A stretch of DNA of 64,000 nucleotides from Affinundibacterium amnicola (GCF_014284275.1 NZ_JACOFU010000001.1:434001-498000); one strand, 5' to 3'; shown: positions 50,056 through 61,513, numbered from the stretch's first letter. Program-made: numbers and translations. Notes: generated from the letters alone by a model not told the origin.

Positions 50056-50852
50056 TGAAATTGAATCAGTCGGCTTTTGTATTGCTTATGATGTTTTGTA
50101 CGATATTGCTGTCGGCTTGTTCGAGCACAAAGTCTTCGAATGCTCTTGATGACGAAACTGTTGCGACTGAAAATCCAGATTTGCAGCGTCGTGTTTCAAT
50201 TCGTATGCAGCTTGCTGTTGATTATTTTAAAGAAGGGCAACTCAAGCTTGCTTTGGAAGAGATCAGAAACGTTATTACAATTTCTCCGCAGTTTGCGAAT
50301 GCGTATAGTTTGCGCGCATTGATACAAATGGAAATGAGTGATCCTCAACGAGCGGAAGAAAATTTTCTTCATGCATTGAAGCTGGAGCCTACTAATTCCG
50401 AAATACGAAATAACTACGCTTGGTTCCTTTGCCAGAATGGCCGAGAAAAGCAGGCTTTGCCGCTGTATGACCGAATCTTGATGGATCGCAGTTATCCAAC
50501 GCCGTTAAAGGCAATGATGAGTGCAGGTGTTTGTAGTCTGCGCATGAAGGATATCGCAACCGCAGAGAAATATTTTTTGATGGCGTTTCAGCTTGATCCT
50601 GGCAATCCTTCTGTGAATGCGAATTTGGCAAAGGTTTACTACGATAAGTCGCAATTTGAGAAAGCCAGACCTTATATTCAACGCGTGTTAAAAGAAGAAA
50701 TTTTTGCTGCGGATGTGTTGTGGATCGCGATCAAAATCGATCACAAACTTGGTGATCAAGCTTCGGTGACGGGCTTAGGGACACAATTACGTCGTCGACA
50801 TCCAAATTCAAAGGAGTTTGCTTTGTTCCAAAAAGGTGCTTTTAATGAATGA
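50055..50852 (+). CDS. pilW: Type IV pilus biogenesis lipoprotein PilW/PilF
   Basis: A 265-residue TPR lipoprotein that helps assemble the PilQ secretin. A lipoprotein signal ends at the lipobox LLSACSS (Cys22). About six TPR-like helices follow, with phrases such as NAYSLRALIQMEMSDPQRAEENFLHALKLEPTN and NYAWFLCQNGREKQAL. It overlaps rlmN by one base and rodZ by eight, showing tight coupling. The rest of the pilus machinery is not in the window. Confidence 0.88.
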   Translation: MKLNQSAFVLLMMFCTILLSACSSTKSSNALDDETVATENPDLQRRVSIRMQLAVDYFKEGQLKLALEEIRNVITISPQFANAYSLRALIQMEMSDPQRAEENFLHALKLEPTNSEIRNNYAWFLCQNGREKQALPLYDRILMDRSYPTPLKAMMSAGVCSLRMKDIATAEKYFLMAFQLDPGNPSVNANLAKVYYDKSQFEKARPYIQRVLKEEIFAADVLWIAIKIDHKLGDQASVTGLGTQLRRRHPNSKEFALFQKGAFNE

Positions 50853-51837
50853 TGCAATGCAAGCTGTGGCGACCGAATCACAGGAAGAAAAAGTGGAATT
50901 GAATCATGTGCATCTTGCAGCGACAGCAGGAGCGCAACTAGCAGCGGCTCGTCAAAGTAAAAACTGGACTATTGCATTTGTAGCAGACCAATTGAAGCTC
51001 TCGCAAGCGCAAATTGTCGCTTTAGAATCAGATAATTTTGCAGTCCTGCCCAAAATGGTAATCGTACGTGGCTTTGTCCGCGCTTATGCAAAGCTGTTGA
51101 AGATTGACGCTGATGGCTTGATTGCACTGTTGCCTAAGGATGTTGAGCCTGTTCAGTTAGAAGCTGCGCTGCGTCCAGCATTGTCAACACCATTCGTTGA
51201 TTCGCGGTTGTCATTGCAGGGAAATCACGATAATAACCGTCGGTATATTATCGGGGCGATTATTTTGGTGCTGATTGTTGGCTTGTTTTTGTTGTTGCAA
51301 GCGACTGAATTCGGTAAGAATTTTCAGTCGCTCATGGGTAACAAGGCTGTGAGCAATCCTGAGCTTGATGCATCGAAATCGCCCGTTGTTGAGCCAGCAG
51401 TGGACAATAATTCTGCTGAAAAAGTAAGTGCGATAACAAATTTAGATGCCCCTGCTTCGCAAAATATTGTACAGAATCCGATAGATAAAACGGCAGAAGT
51501 TTTGGCGGCGAGTCCGGCGTCACAAACCATTGCAGCGACAACAGATGTTGTCGCTGCTAGTTCTGTTACTGGCGCTGAGCCGGTGAGTCTGCCTCCTGTG
51601 AATGAATTGTTTGTATTGAAGTTCCGTCAGGATTCTTGGATTCAGGTTAAAACGGAGTCAGGAACTATTTTGAGTTCACATTTGGCTAGAGCCGGAACTG
51701 AAGAAGCATTTAGTGTGAAGCAGTCACTTTATGTGAAGCTTGGTAACGCTGCTGGCGTAGATGCGGTGTTGCGTGGTGCGCCGCTTACGATATCCTCTGA
51801 GCGCGGTAATAATGTCGCTAATCTCGTTGTGAAGTAA
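50845..51837 (+). CDS. rodZ: Cytoskeleton protein RodZ
   Basis: A 330-residue bitopic protein that links MreB to the cell-wall synthesis complex. I start at the ATG at 50845 ([12 protein letters not shown]); the frame is open further upstream inside pilW. An Xre-type helix-turn-helix domain lies at about 32-100 ([30 protein letters not shown]), one membrane helix at about 132-152 ([20 protein letters not shown]), an Ala/Ser/Val-rich linker, and a C-terminal DUF4115 domain ([19 protein letters not shown]). Context pilW-rodZ-ispG is standard. Confidence 0.93.
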   Translation: MNDAMQAVATESQEEKVELNHVHLAATAGAQLAAARQSKNWTIAFVADQLKLSQAQIVALESDNFAVLPKMVIVRGFVRAYAKLLKIDADGLIALLPKDVEPVQLEAALRPALSTPFVDSRLSLQGNHDNNRRYIIGAIILVLIVGLFLLLQATEFGKNFQSLMGNKAVSNPELDASKSPVVEPAVDNNSAEKVSAITNLDAPASQNIVQNPIDKTAEVLAASPASQTIAATTDVVAASSVTGAEPVSLPPVNELFVLKFRQDSWIQVKTESGTILSSHLARAGTEEAFSVKQSLYVKLGNAAGVDAVLRGAPLTISSERGNNVANLVVK

Positions 51838-51839
51838 AT

Positions 51840-53102
51840 ATGTTGCTTGATTTAAAAGAAATTGCTTGCGGTTCTGGTGCCAGACGTTCTTCGCGCTCGG
51901 TGCAAATTCGTCATCGAGATCGGATCGTGGTGGTTGGTGGTAATGCACCTGTTGTTATTCAGTCGATGACCAATACGGATACCGCTGACGCCATAGGTAC
52001 CGCGATTCAAATTAAAGAATTGGCTCGGGCGGGCTCCGAGTTGGTTCGTATCACCGTGAATAATGCAGAAGCCGCACAAGCGGTTCCCGCGATCCGTGAA
52101 CAACTCGATCGCATGGGTGTTGATGTGCCTTTGGTAGGCGACTTTCATTACAACGGACATAGTCTGTTGAAAGAATTTCCTGAATGTGCAAAAGCATTAT
52201 CGAAATATAGAATTAATCCAGGAAATGTCGGGCAAGGTGCGAAGCGCGATACTCAATTTGCGCAGATGATAGAAATGGCTTGTTTGCATCAGAAGCCTGT
52301 GCGTATCGGTGTGAATTGGGGGAGTCTGGATCAGGCATTGTTGGCGCGTATTATGGATGAGAATTCCCAACGCGCTGTTCCTTTCAGTGCTCAAACCGTG
52401 ATGTATCAAGCCTTGATTACTTCCGCGATAGAAAGTGCGCATCGTGCAGAAGAATTGGGCTTGCCGGGCGATCAAATTATTTTGTCGTGCAAGGTTTCTG
52501 GTGTGCAGGACTTGATCTCTGTGTATCGTGAAATTGGCAAGCATTGTGATTATCCTTTGCATTTGGGATTGACTGAAGCAGGTATGGGAAGTAAAGGTAT
52601 TGTCGCTTCAACAGCGGCCTTGTCGGTGCTGTTGCAAGAGGGTATCGGCGATACGATTCGTATTTCTTTAACACCAGAACCTGGTGGTGATCGTTGTAAA
52701 GAAGTGTTTGTCGCACAAGAAATTTTACAGACCATGGGCTTGCGCAAATTTATGCCTATGGTAATTGCTTGCCCTGGTTGTGGACGTACTACCTCGACGG
52801 TGTTTCAAGAGTTGGCAGACGATATTCAATCGTATCTGCGTGAACAAATGCCGACGTGGAAAGTCCAGTATCCGGGTGTCGAAGGTATGAATGTCGCAGT
52901 GATGGGCTGTATCGTAAATGGCCCTGGTGAATCAAAACATGCACATATCGGTATTAGTTTGCCAGGTACAGGTGAATCGCCAGCTGCACCGGTATTTATT
53001 GATGGTGTGAAGGCGATGACTTTGCGTGGTGAAAATATTGCACAGGATTTTCAGCAAATCGTACTGGAATATGTTCAAACAAACTATGCACCAAAAGTCT
53101 AA
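51840..53102 (+). CDS. ispG: 4-hydroxy-3-methylbut-2-en-1-yl diphosphate synthase IspG
   Basis: A 420-residue iron-sulfur enzyme of the MEP isoprenoid pathway. [14 protein letters not shown] near residue 37, [10 protein letters not shown] near 100, [10 protein letters not shown] near 122 and the cluster cysteines in CPGCGRTTS and [10 protein letters not shown] are diagnostic. The insert after residue 260 is normal for betaproteobacteria. It starts 2 bases after rodZ. Confidence 0.96.
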   Translation: MLLDLKEIACGSGARRSSRSVQIRHRDRIVVVGGNAPVVIQSMTNTDTADAIGTAIQIKELARAGSELVRITVNNAEAAQAVPAIREQLDRMGVDVPLVGDFHYNGHSLLKEFPECAKALSKYRINPGNVGQGAKRDTQFAQMIEMACLHQKPVRIGVNWGSLDQALLARIMDENSQRAVPFSAQTVMYQALITSAIESAHRAEELGLPGDQIILSCKVSGVQDLISVYREIGKHCDYPLHLGLTEAGMGSKGIVASTAALSVLLQEGIGDTIRISLTPEPGGDRCKEVFVAQEILQTMGLRKFMPMVIACPGCGRTTSTVFQELADDIQSYLREQMPTWKVQYPGVEGMNVAVMGCIVNGPGESKHAHIGISLPGTGESPAAPVFIDGVKAMTLRGENIAQDFQQIVLEYVQTNYAPKV

Positions 53103-53169
53103 GAATTTTGTAGTGAAGATTTAGAAAATCAATCGGAAGTAAAGTGGAATTGAAAGTGGAAATAAGCGC

Positions 53170-54531
53170 ATGTCTGAAGATAAAAAAGTAGAAAAGATCA
53201 GCGGTATTAAAGGGATGAATGATGTTCTACCCGAACAAGCTGCGCTCTGGGAATTATTTGAAAATACGGTGCAATCGGTATTGAAGAGCTATGGCTTTCA
53301 GCAAATGCGTACACCTATCGTAGAAGCCACGCCATTATTTGCGCGCGGTTTGGGTGCAGTGACCGATATCGTTGAAAAAGAAATGTATTCTTTTGAAGAT
53401 GCAATGAATGGCGATAAGCTCACTTTGCGCCCTGAGAATACGGCAGGTATCGTACGCGCAGCTTTAGAGCACAATATTACTTATGAAGGGCCTAAGCGCG
53501 TTTGGTATAACGGCCCTATGTTCCGTCATGAAAAACCGCAACGTGGTCGCTATCGTCAATTTCATCAAGTCGGTGCAGAGGCCTTGGGCTTCGCAGGTCC
53601 TGATATTGATGCTGAATTGATCGCGATGTGCCAGCGTTTGTGGGATGACCTTGGCTTAACAAATGTTCGCTTAGAATTAAACTCGATTGGTGATGCCGCC
53701 GAGCGTAATCAACATCGTGCAGAATTGATTGCTTATTTTGAACAGCACAAAGAACAGTTGGATGCAGAGGCGCAACGTCGTCTGTACACTAATCCACTGC
53801 GCATTCTTGATACTAAGAATCCAGCAATGCAAGACTTGGTAAACAATGCCCCGAAATTATTGGATTTCTTAGGTGAAGAATCCAAAGCGCATTTTGAAGG
53901 CGTGCAAAAAATATTGCGTCACAATAGCATCCCGTTCACGATCAATCCAAGATTGGTGCGCGGTATGGATTACTACAATCGCACAGTATTTGAGTGGGTT
54001 ACTGACGAATTGGGCGCGCAAGGTACTGTGTGCGCCGGTGGTCGTTACGATACTTTGTTCACGATTTTTGGCGGCAAACATACGCCAGCATGTGGATTCG
54101 CAATGGGCGTCGAACGTTTGTTGGAATTAATGAAGCTCAATGGCGACGCTGAAGTTACGAATAGCTGTGATGTCTATTTAGTACATCAAGGTGAGCAAGC
54201 GCAAATGCAATCTTTCGTTTTGGGAGAGCGTTTACGTGATGCAGGCTTAGATGTTGTGTTACATTGCGCATCTGCTACGGGAATCGGTAGTTTTAAATCG
54301 CAAATGAAGAAAGCAGATGCAAGTGGTGCCGCATTTGCCGTCATTATTGGCGAAGACGAAGCTGCGGCAGAAACAGTCACTGTCAAGTCTATGCGTTCAG
54401 ACGACTTTGCGAATAATCAAACCAGCGTTCCTTTCGATACCGCAGTTGATTATTTAGTCGATCAAATCGTTGGTGCTGACCACGACGAATCCCAGTGCGA
54501 TAATCCTAATCATATTCACATTCATCATTAA
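53170..54531 (+). CDS. hisS: Histidyl-tRNA synthetase
   Basis: A 453-residue class II synthetase. [12 protein letters not shown] opens the fold, motif 2 is [18 protein letters not shown], the histidine A signature is [14 protein letters not shown], and GGRYD and AMGVERL mark motif 3. The C-terminal anticodon domain follows. A short acidic and His-rich tail ([18 protein letters not shown]) extends beyond the usual end and could bind metal. The ATG at 53170 lacks a strong ribosome site (AAATAAGCGC upstream). Confidence 0.96.
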   Translation: MSEDKKVEKISGIKGMNDVLPEQAALWELFENTVQSVLKSYGFQQMRTPIVEATPLFARGLGAVTDIVEKEMYSFEDAMNGDKLTLRPENTAGIVRAALEHNITYEGPKRVWYNGPMFRHEKPQRGRYRQFHQVGAEALGFAGPDIDAELIAMCQRLWDDLGLTNVRLELNSIGDAAERNQHRAELIAYFEQHKEQLDAEAQRRLYTNPLRILDTKNPAMQDLVNNAPKLLDFLGEESKAHFEGVQKILRHNSIPFTINPRLVRGMDYYNRTVFEWVTDELGAQGTVCAGGRYDTLFTIFGGKHTPACGFAMGVERLLELMKLNGDAEVTNSCDVYLVHQGEQAQMQSFVLGERLRDAGLDVVLHCASATGIGSFKSQMKKADASGAAFAVIIGEDEAAAETVTVKSMRSDDFANNQTSVPFDTAVDYLVDQIVGADHDESQCDNPNHIHIHH

Positions 54532-54537
54532 TAAAAA

Positions 54538-55206
54538 ATGGCATACGATCTCGAAGAGCAAGAACAAATTGACACCCTTAAAGCTTGGTGGAAACAATAC
54601 GGTAATCTGGTTACCTGGTTATTAATTGCGGCACTTTCCAGTTTTGCAGCATGGACCGCTTGGACTAATTACCAGCGTGGTCAAGCAACACAAGCTTCTT
54701 CAATTTATGAAGAAGTGCAACGTGCGGCGGGCTTGAAAGATAATGCAAAAGTGCAAGGTGCGACGGCAAATTTAACGACAAAGTTTGGTGCAACATCGTA
54801 TGCAACGATGGCAGCCTTAACCGCGGCGAAAAGCGCATTTGACGCGAGTGATTTAAAAACGGCGAAAACACAGTTAAGTTGGGTGGTAGAGCACGCTTAT
54901 ACAAAAGAATTTCAGGCTATTGCGAAATTACGTCTGACATCTATTTTGCTCGATGAGAAAAATTATGATGAAGCTTTAAAAGTGCTTGCTAGTGAGTTCT
55001 TGCCAGAATTTGAGGTGGATGTTTTGGATAAAAAAGCAGATGTTTTTGTCGCACAAAATAAGCTGAAAGAAGCGCGCGAAACCTACAAGAGTGCCTTAGA
55101 TAAGATGGGCGATAAGCACGTTGGGAAGCAACTGGTGCAAATTAAGTTGGATGCATTAGGCGGCGCGATTGAAACGAAAGTTGCTGTAACTACAGACAAG
55201 AAATAA
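54538..55206 (+). CDS. yfgM: YfgM-family tetratricopeptide membrane protein
   Basis: A 222-residue protein with a cytosolic start (MAYDLEEQEQIDTLKAWWKQYG), one membrane helix (about 22-42, NLVTWLLIAALSSFAAWTAW) and a periplasmic TPR domain. YfgM works with PpiD at the SecYEG exit channel; ppiD is also present in this window (30649). It starts 6 bases after hisS, and bamB begins 1 base after its stop. Confidence 0.9.
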   Translation: MAYDLEEQEQIDTLKAWWKQYGNLVTWLLIAALSSFAAWTAWTNYQRGQATQASSIYEEVQRAAGLKDNAKVQGATANLTTKFGATSYATMAALTAAKSAFDASDLKTAKTQLSWVVEHAYTKEFQAIAKLRLTSILLDEKNYDEALKVLASEFLPEFEVDVLDKKADVFVAQNKLKEARETYKSALDKMGDKHVGKQLVQIKLDALGGAIETKVAVTTDKK

Positions 55207-55207
55207 T

Positions 55208-56374
55208 ATGAAATTGAATATGTTTCCACGTGGCTTATTAGTATCAGTGTTGAGTATAGGATTGTTGAGCGCTTGTTCTAGCTTGTCCTGGCTCAATCCA
55301 TTTGCTAAAGAAGATGCAAAGACAGCACCCGCAGCATTGCAAAACTTTACTTCTAGCATGTCAGTGAAGAGTGCGTGGACTGTGAGTCTGGGTTCGTCTG
55401 GCGATTATTTTTTCAGCCCTGCGGTGGTTGGTGCGGACGTATATGCTGCCAGTGCCGATGGTTCAGTTGCTAAAATTAATGCATCTAGTGGCCAAGTTAT
55501 CTGGAAAATTAAAGCAGAACTACCTTTAACGGCAGGCGTTGGTGCCAGCACAAAAGCTGTTGCAGTCGCTGGTCAGAAAGGCGTGCTGTTCGCATTTGAC
55601 GGGCAGGGGAAATTGCGTTGGAAAGCGCAAGCTAGTAGCGAAATTTTATCGGCTCCGGCTGTGACTGAAAGTTTGATATTGGTGCACAGTATCGATAATC
55701 GCGTGACGGCATTTGATTTGGAAACTGGTGCAATGAAGTGGGCTGTTGAGCGCCCATTGCCAGTGTTAACTTTGCGTATGGCGACTGGAATTACGATCAA
55801 AGATCAGATGGCGATTATCTCTACACCGGGTGGCAAGTTAATCGCATTAGCATTGCAAAATGGTGGCTTGCGTTGGGAAGCAACTGCAGCCGAAGCAAAA
55901 GGTGCTACTGAGTTAGAGCGCATCGTTGACATGTCTGGCGCACCTGCTTTGGTGGGTAATACAACTTGTGCAGCTAGTTATCAAGGTCGTGTCGCTTGTT
56001 TTGATGCGGCAAATGGTACTGCTAAATGGGCGAAAAATATTTCAAGTGAAGTTGGTGTAGCGGCAGATGAGCGTTTTGCGTTTGCGGCGGATAACACTGG
56101 CGGTGTATTTGGCTATGACATCAATGGTGGTGCTACAGTTTGGAAAAATGATAAATTGACGAATCGTGGATTGGCAACGCCAACTTCGTTTGGTCGTGCA
56201 GTAGTGATCGGTGATCGTTTGGGCTTCCTGCACTTTTTATCGAGAGAAGATGGTTCTTTCCTGGCGCGTATGCCGACGGATGGAAGCAAGATTATGTCTG
56301 CGCCGGCAATTGTCGGTAATAACCTGATTGTGCAAACGAAATCAGGTGCTGTTGTCGCATTTGCGACGGAATAA
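55208..56374 (+). CDS. bamB: Outer membrane protein assembly factor BamB
   Basis: A 388-residue lipoprotein of the BAM complex. The signal ends at LLSACSS (Cys23). The rest is an eight-bladed beta-propeller with repeated WK(I/A) turns such as [25 protein letters not shown] and [17 protein letters not shown]. The last phrase is characteristic of BamB. It is part of the hisS-yfgM-bamB-der run. Confidence 0.95.
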   Translation: MKLNMFPRGLLVSVLSIGLLSACSSLSWLNPFAKEDAKTAPAALQNFTSSMSVKSAWTVSLGSSGDYFFSPAVVGADVYAASADGSVAKINASSGQVIWKIKAELPLTAGVGASTKAVAVAGQKGVLFAFDGQGKLRWKAQASSEILSAPAVTESLILVHSIDNRVTAFDLETGAMKWAVERPLPVLTLRMATGITIKDQMAIISTPGGKLIALALQNGGLRWEATAAEAKGATELERIVDMSGAPALVGNTTCAASYQGRVACFDAANGTAKWAKNISSEVGVAADERFAFAADNTGGVFGYDINGGATVWKNDKLTNRGLATPTSFGRAVVIGDRLGFLHFLSREDGSFLARMPTDGSKIMSAPAIVGNNLIVQTKSGAVVAFATE

Positions 56375-56378
56375 ATTA

Positions 56379-57722
56379 ATGAAACCAGTTATCGCTTTAA
56401 TCGGCCGACCAAATGTCGGTAAATCCACACTGTTTAATCGCCTGACGCGTACTCGTGACGCCTTGGTGGCGGATTTGCCAGGGCTAACCCGTGATCGTCA
56501 CTATGGTGAAGGACGGGTTGGTGAACGTCCTTTTTTAGCGATTGATACAGGTGGTTTTGAGCCAGTTGCCAAAGAAGGCATCATGCATGAAATGGCGAAG
56601 CAAACCAAGCAAGCCGTAGCGGAAGCCGATGTCATTATTTTTCTGGTCGATGGTCGTCAAGGTTTGACCCCGCACGATAAAACCATTACGGATTTTTTAC
56701 GTAAGTCTGGTCGTTCAGTTATGTTGGTGGTGAATAAAGCAGAAGGTATGCGTTATACCAGCGTCGCTGCAGATTTCTACGAGCTTGGCTTGGGAGATCC
56801 CTATGTCATTTCTTCGGCGCATGGTGATGGCGTTAACGATTTGGTGGAAGAAGCCTTAAATATCGCTTATGCGTCTCGACCTGATGAGCCAGAAGAGAAT
56901 GTAGATGCAGCAAAGGGTATCAAGATTGCGATTGTGGGGCGTCCAAATGTTGGTAAATCAACTTTGGTGAATACTTTGCTTGGCGAAGAGCGCGTGATTG
57001 CATTCGATATGCCCGGAACTACCCGTGATTCAATTGAAATTCCTTTTGAGCGCGATGGTCAGCAATATACTTTGATCGATACTGCCGGTATTCGTCGACG
57101 TGGTAAGGTGTTTGAAGCGATCGAGAAGTTCTCTGTAGTGAAAACCTTGCAGTCAGTATCTGAAGCAAATGTAGTCTTGTTGTTACTCGATGCGCAGCAA
57201 GATATTTCTGAGCAAGATGCGCATATTGCAGGTTTTATCTTGGAATCTGGTCGCGCCCTTGTAGTCGGTGTGAATAAATGGGATGGTTTGCAGAGTGATA
57301 GGCGTGATGAAATTAAGATGGATATTGAACGCAAGTTGAATTTTCTGACGTTTGCTAAATTTCATTTTATATCAGCCCTGAAATCTACCGGGATTGCTCC
57401 GTTGATGAAGTCGATTGATTCGGCATACGAAGCGGCGATGGCGAATTTGTCGACACCAAAATTGACTCGTGCCTTGATTGAAGCAGTTGAACATCAACAG
57501 CCGAAACGTAAGGGTTCGATTCGTCCTAAGATGCGTTATGCGCATCAAGGTGGTCAAAATCCTCCTATCATTGTGATTCACGGTAATGCCTTGGATGCGA
57601 TTGGCGATGTTTATAAACGCTACTTAGAAAAGCATTTTAGAGAAACGTTTAATTTAACTGGAACACCTTTGCGCATAGAAATGCGTTCGGGAAAAAATCC
57701 TTTTACCAAAGATTCGAAGTAA
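56379..57722 (+). CDS. der: Ribosome-associated GTPase Der (EngA)
   Basis: A 447-residue tandem GTPase for 50S assembly. Two G domains carry GRPNVGKST (residues 8-16 and about 186-194), [18 protein letters not shown] switch segments, DTGG and [10 protein letters not shown], and NKAEG and NKWDG motifs. A C-terminal KH-like domain closes with [14 protein letters not shown] start at the ATG at 56379 (MKPVIALIG); a frame open further upstream lies inside bamB. Confidence 0.97.
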   Translation: MKPVIALIGRPNVGKSTLFNRLTRTRDALVADLPGLTRDRHYGEGRVGERPFLAIDTGGFEPVAKEGIMHEMAKQTKQAVAEADVIIFLVDGRQGLTPHDKTITDFLRKSGRSVMLVVNKAEGMRYTSVAADFYELGLGDPYVISSAHGDGVNDLVEEALNIAYASRPDEPEENVDAAKGIKIAIVGRPNVGKSTLVNTLLGEERVIAFDMPGTTRDSIEIPFERDGQQYTLIDTAGIRRRGKVFEAIEKFSVVKTLQSVSEANVVLLLLDAQQDISEQDAHIAGFILESGRALVVGVNKWDGLQSDRRDEIKMDIERKLNFLTFAKFHFISALKSTGIAPLMKSIDSAYEAAMANLSTPKLTRALIEAVEHQQPKRKGSIRPKMRYAHQGGQNPPIIVIHGNALDAIGDVYKRYLEKHFRETFNLTGTPLRIEMRSGKNPFTKDSK

Positions 57723-57808
57723 AAAAATAGCAGATACAAACTTTACTTCGTTAAATTTCTTGGAAGTATTTTAAAAATTAATTTCTCGTGGTATCTTAAT
57801 TATCTTTT

Positions 57809-57835
57809 GGACACTTGAAATAATAAAAGGTGTCC
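57809..57835 (+). other. Imperfect hairpin upstream of hfq
   Basis: GGACACTT and AAGGTGTCC pair (one T-G wobble) around an AT-rich loop, 36 bases before the hfq ATG. No T-run follows. It may be part of the hfq leader; hfq genes are often autoregulated at this place. Confidence 0.35.
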
Positions 57836-57870
57836 CCAACTCCTAATCACAACAACACAATGGAGCTGTT

Positions 57871-58107
57871 ATGAGCAATAAAGGGCAACTGTTACAAGAC
57901 CCATTTTTGAATGCGTTAAGAAAAGAACACATTCCTGTTTCAATTTATCTGGTCAACGGCATTAAGTTGCAAGGTCACGTTGAATCATTTGATCAGTATG
58001 TCGTGTTGTTACGTAATACTGTAACTCAGATGGTTTATAAGCACGCTATCTCTACCGTGGTTCCAGCGCGTGCGGTGAGTATTAATTCTGATTCAGAAGC
58101 AGAGTAA
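57871..58107 (+). CDS. hfq: RNA chaperone Hfq
   Basis: A 78-residue Sm-like protein forming hexamers that match small RNAs with messages. [39 protein letters not shown] carries Sm1, and [12 protein letters not shown] is the Sm2 motif. The tail is short, as in many betaproteobacteria. A GGAG precedes the ATG. It starts the hfq-hflX-hflK-hflC cluster. Confidence 0.97.
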   Translation: MSNKGQLLQDPFLNALRKEHIPVSIYLVNGIKLQGHVESFDQYVVLLRNTVTQMVYKHAISTVVPARAVSINSDSEAE

Positions 58108-58151
58108 TTATTGTTGAACTTCTCAAGTTTTTGTATTTATTTTAGGTTTAT

Positions 58152-59261
58152 ATGCGCGCTGCACTAGTTGGCGTGGACTTCGGCAAAGGAGACTTTGCCG
58201 CAAGTTTAGATGAACTTTCTCAGCTCGCGCTGTCTGCGGGGGCTGAGACTATCACAAGCATTGTATGTAAGCGATCCAGTCCTGATGCGGCCTTATTCAT
58301 AGGCTCTGGTAAGGCTGATGAAGTCGCTCATGCTGTCACTGATCTCAGTCTCGATCTCGTCATTTTTAATCATGCTCTATCACCGGCGCAGCAGAGGAAT
58401 CTCGAGCGTCATTTAAAGATACGGGTTGTTGATCGCACTAGTCTGATTTTGGATATTTTTGCGCAGCGAGCCAAGAGTCATGAAGGCAAGGTTCAAGTTG
58501 AACTTGCGCAGTTGCAGCATTTAGCAACGCGTTTGGTTCGTGGCTGGACTCACCTTGAGCGACAAAAAGGTGGTATCGGTTTGCGTGGGCCTGGTGAGAC
58601 GCAGTTGGAAACGGATCGTCGTTTGTTGGGCGAGCGTGTGAAAATGCTCAAAGCAAAGATGGAAAAGTTGCATAAGCAGCGAGAAACGCAGCGCCGCTCC
58701 AGAGGAAGAAGTAACACTTTCACGGTTTCTTTAGTTGGATATACAAATGCCGGTAAATCGACCTTGTTCAATACTTTGACTAAGGCGGGCACCTATGCGG
58801 CAAATCAATTATTTGCAACTTTGGATACTACCTCGCGTCGTTTGTATCTGGAAGGTGTTGGTAATATTGTGGTGTCAGATACAGTTGGTTTTATCCGGGA
58901 TTTACCACATCAATTAGTGGCCTCGTTTAGAGCGACTTTGGAAGAAACGATACATGCTGATTTGTTATTGCATGTGGTTGATGGCGGAAGTGCGGTTCGA
59001 AATGATCAAATTGATCAGGTGAATCATGTGCTTAAAGAAATCGGGGCAGATCATATTCCTCAGTTATTGGTATGGAATAAGATCGACCAGGCTGATTTGG
59101 CTCCTGCGATAGAGCGGGACGAATATGGTAAAATTAACAGAGTTTTTCTTAGTGCAAAAAATGGTCAGGGTATTGATTTGTTGCGTGATGCAATAGTTGA
59201 GCTGATGCAAAAAGAAGCTGTCAGTTTCGAATCCAGTGCCGAAGTTGTGTTCGATGAATAA
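58152..59261 (+). CDS. hflX: Ribosome-splitting GTPase HflX
   Basis: A 369-residue GTPase that splits stalled 70S ribosomes after heat stress. The N-terminal HflX domain has IGSGKADEVA and FNHALSPAQQRNLE. The glycine-rich GGIGLRGPGETQLETDRR segment is the family signature. The G domain shows GYTNAGKST near residue 196, DTVGFIRDLPH and NKID. The C-terminus is shorter than in E. coli. Confidence 0.96.
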   Translation: MRAALVGVDFGKGDFAASLDELSQLALSAGAETITSIVCKRSSPDAALFIGSGKADEVAHAVTDLSLDLVIFNHALSPAQQRNLERHLKIRVVDRTSLILDIFAQRAKSHEGKVQVELAQLQHLATRLVRGWTHLERQKGGIGLRGPGETQLETDRRLLGERVKMLKAKMEKLHKQRETQRRSRGRSNTFTVSLVGYTNAGKSTLFNTLTKAGTYAANQLFATLDTTSRRLYLEGVGNIVVSDTVGFIRDLPHQLVASFRATLEETIHADLLLHVVDGGSAVRNDQIDQVNHVLKEIGADHIPQLLVWNKIDQADLAPAIERDEYGKINRVFLSAKNGQGIDLLRDAIVELMQKEAVSFESSAEVVFDE

Positions 59262-59332
59262 CATGTTTCGGTTTATATTTCTTTTGATTTATTTTGGTTA
59301 TTAAATTCAACAATTTATCGGGTAATCAACGA

Positions 59333-60589
59333 ATGCGAATTCCTTTTTTAAATCGCTTAAGGCCATTGCTCTCTTTGAATGATCCTCAATGGGGTCGTGG
59401 TTCAAAGGGCGATAAGCAAGATGGTAAGAAGCCAGAAGATGGTCCTCCAGATTTGGATCAATTGTGGCGTGATTTCAATCAATCTATCGCGCGCATGTTT
59501 GGTAAAAATGGCGGCGGTGATGGTGGTAATGGTGGTGGATCTCCTGCGGATTCTCTGTTCGCAAAAATTGGCTTTGGTGTAATTGTTGCCGTACTTGCTT
59601 TTTTCTGGATGATCAGCGGTTTTTTCATCGTTCAAGAAGGCCAAACTGGCGTGGTTACTACCTTTGGTAAATATAGCTATCAAACTAGCCCTGGTTTTAA
59701 TTGGCGTTGGCCAGCACCGATACAAGCACATGAGATTGTGAATGTACAGCAGGTGCGTACGGTCGAAGTTGGCTATAGAAATAATGTCAAAAACAAACAG
59801 GCAAAAGAAGCCTTGATGTTGACTGACGACGAAAATATTATTGATATTCAATTTGCGGTTCAATACAAATTGAAAGATGCGGCGAAATGGTTGTATAGCA
59901 ATCGCGATCAAGAAGAAATGATCCGCCAAGTTGCAGAAACAGCGATTCGTGAAATCGTTGGTCGTAGCAAGATGGATTTTGTTCTGTATGAAGGCCGTGA
60001 AAAAGTCGCGCTTGATGTCAATTTATTGATGCAGCAAGTCTTAGATCGTTATGACTCCGGTGCGCAGATTACGAATGTAACGATGCAGGCAGTGCAGCCG
60101 CCAGAGCAAGTGCAAGCGGCATTTGATGATGCTGTCAAAGCTGGTCAGGATAAAGAGCGTCAGAAAAATGAAGGTCAGGCATATGCGAATGATGTGATTC
60201 CGAAAGCACGTGGTGAAGCCTCTCGTATGTTGCAGGACGCTGAAGGTTATCGTTCAAAAGTCGTCGCAAACGCTGAGGGTAATGCTGCACGTTTTAAGCA
60301 GGTTTTGGTCGAATATCAAAAAGCACCAGCAGTGACACGTGATCGTATGTATTTGGAAACCATGCAGCAAATTTTCTCCAGCACCACCAAGTTGATGATG
60401 GATACAAAAAATGCCAACAATATGATTTATCTGCCTTTGGATAAGCTCAATTCTCAAGGTGAGAACGGTGCCCGTACAAGTGCGCCAGCGGTATCCAATA
60501 GCGTACCAGCCGATACCATGAGTACGGTAGAAGTCAGAGGAAATAAAGATGGTCGAATTCGCGATTCTCGCGACAGGGAGTCACGTTAA
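59333..60589 (+). CDS. hflK: FtsH protease modulator HflK
   Basis: A 418-residue inner-membrane SPFH/stomatin protein that with HflC restrains FtsH. I start at the ATG at 59333 (MRIPFLNRL). The N-terminus is Gly/Asn-rich (GGGDGGNGGGSP), then one helix (about 82-102), EEGQTGVVTTFGK-type SPFH start (VQEGQTGVVTTFGKYS), and GASRML-like EARxML segments. The stop TAA overlaps the hflC ATG by one base. Confidence 0.96.
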   Translation: MRIPFLNRLRPLLSLNDPQWGRGSKGDKQDGKKPEDGPPDLDQLWRDFNQSIARMFGKNGGGDGGNGGGSPADSLFAKIGFGVIVAVLAFFWMISGFFIVQEGQTGVVTTFGKYSYQTSPGFNWRWPAPIQAHEIVNVQQVRTVEVGYRNNVKNKQAKEALMLTDDENIIDIQFAVQYKLKDAAKWLYSNRDQEEMIRQVAETAIREIVGRSKMDFVLYEGREKVALDVNLLMQQVLDRYDSGAQITNVTMQAVQPPEQVQAAFDDAVKAGQDKERQKNEGQAYANDVIPKARGEASRMLQDAEGYRSKVVANAEGNAARFKQVLVEYQKAPAVTRDRMYLETMQQIFSSTTKLMMDTKNANNMIYLPLDKLNSQGENGARTSAPAVSNSVPADTMSTVEVRGNKDGRIRDSRDRESR

Positions 60590-61485
60590 TGAATAAGTTT
60601 ATTTCTTCTTTAATTGCCCTAGCTATTGCTGGTGTGGTTTTGTATTCGACGATTTTCGTGGTCGATCAAAGATCACATGCGATTGTGTTTGCCTTGGGTG
60701 AAGTGAAGGCTGTGATCAGTGAGCCAGGCTTGCATTTTAAATTGCCACCGCCATTTCAAAATGTGATGTTTTTAGATAAGCGCATTTTGACGATTGAGTC
60801 CCCAGAGGCTGATCGTTTTATTACGGCTGAAAAGAAAAATATTTTGGTTGATACCTATGTGAAGTGGCATATCACAGAACCAAAATTGTATTTTGTCAGC
60901 TTTGGTGGTGAGGAAAGCCGCGCGCGCGATCGTTTATCACAAATTGTTAAAGCTGCTTTGAATGAAGAAATTACTAAGCGCTCTGTACGTGATGTGATTT
61001 CTGGTGAACGCGATAAAGTGATGCAGGCAATTCGTAAAAAAGTTACCGATGAAGCGAAGCAAATTGGCGTGGAAATCGTCGATGTCCGCTTACAGCGTGT
61101 TGATTATGTTGAACAGATCAACAATTCCGTTTATGAGCGTATGAAGGCTGAGCGTAGTCGCGTAGCAAATGAATTGCGTTCAACTGGTTTTGCTGATTCA
61201 GAAAAAATTCGTGCAGACGCTGATCGTCAACGCATCGTTATTTTGGCTGAGGCCTATAAAGAAGCGCAAACGGTGAGCGGTGCTGGTGATGCAGAAGCGG
61301 CGAAAATCTATTCGCAAGCTTTTAGTCAGAATGCGGAGTTCTACAAGTTCTACCGCAGTTTGGAAGCCTATCGTGCTAGCTTTAAGAATAAGACTGACAT
61401 GATGGTGGTTGATCAAAGCTCTGAATTCTTTAAGTATTTTAAAGCACCAGGAGCAGGGGCTGCCGGAGCTGCACCGAAAAAATAA
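60589..61485 (+). CDS. hflC: FtsH protease modulator HflC
   Basis: A 298-residue SPFH partner of HflK. It has an N-terminal helix (about 5-25) and the phrases VDQRSHAIVFALGEV, LDKRILTIESPEADRF and RMKAERSRVANELRSTG. Translational coupling with hflK is shown by the shared base. A terminator-like hairpin follows at 61514. Confidence 0.96.
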   Translation: MNKFISSLIALAIAGVVLYSTIFVVDQRSHAIVFALGEVKAVISEPGLHFKLPPPFQNVMFLDKRILTIESPEADRFITAEKKNILVDTYVKWHITEPKLYFVSFGGEESRARDRLSQIVKAALNEEITKRSVRDVISGERDKVMQAIRKKVTDEAKQIGVEIVDVRLQRVDYVEQINNSVYERMKAERSRVANELRSTGFADSEKIRADADRQRIVILAEAYKEAQTVSGAGDAEAAKIYSQAFSQNAEFYKFYRSLEAYRASFKNKTDMMVVDQSSEFFKYFKAPGAGAAGAAPKK

Positions 61486-61513
61486 TATGTGTTAAAAGTG
61501 GGTGTCGTTAGAT

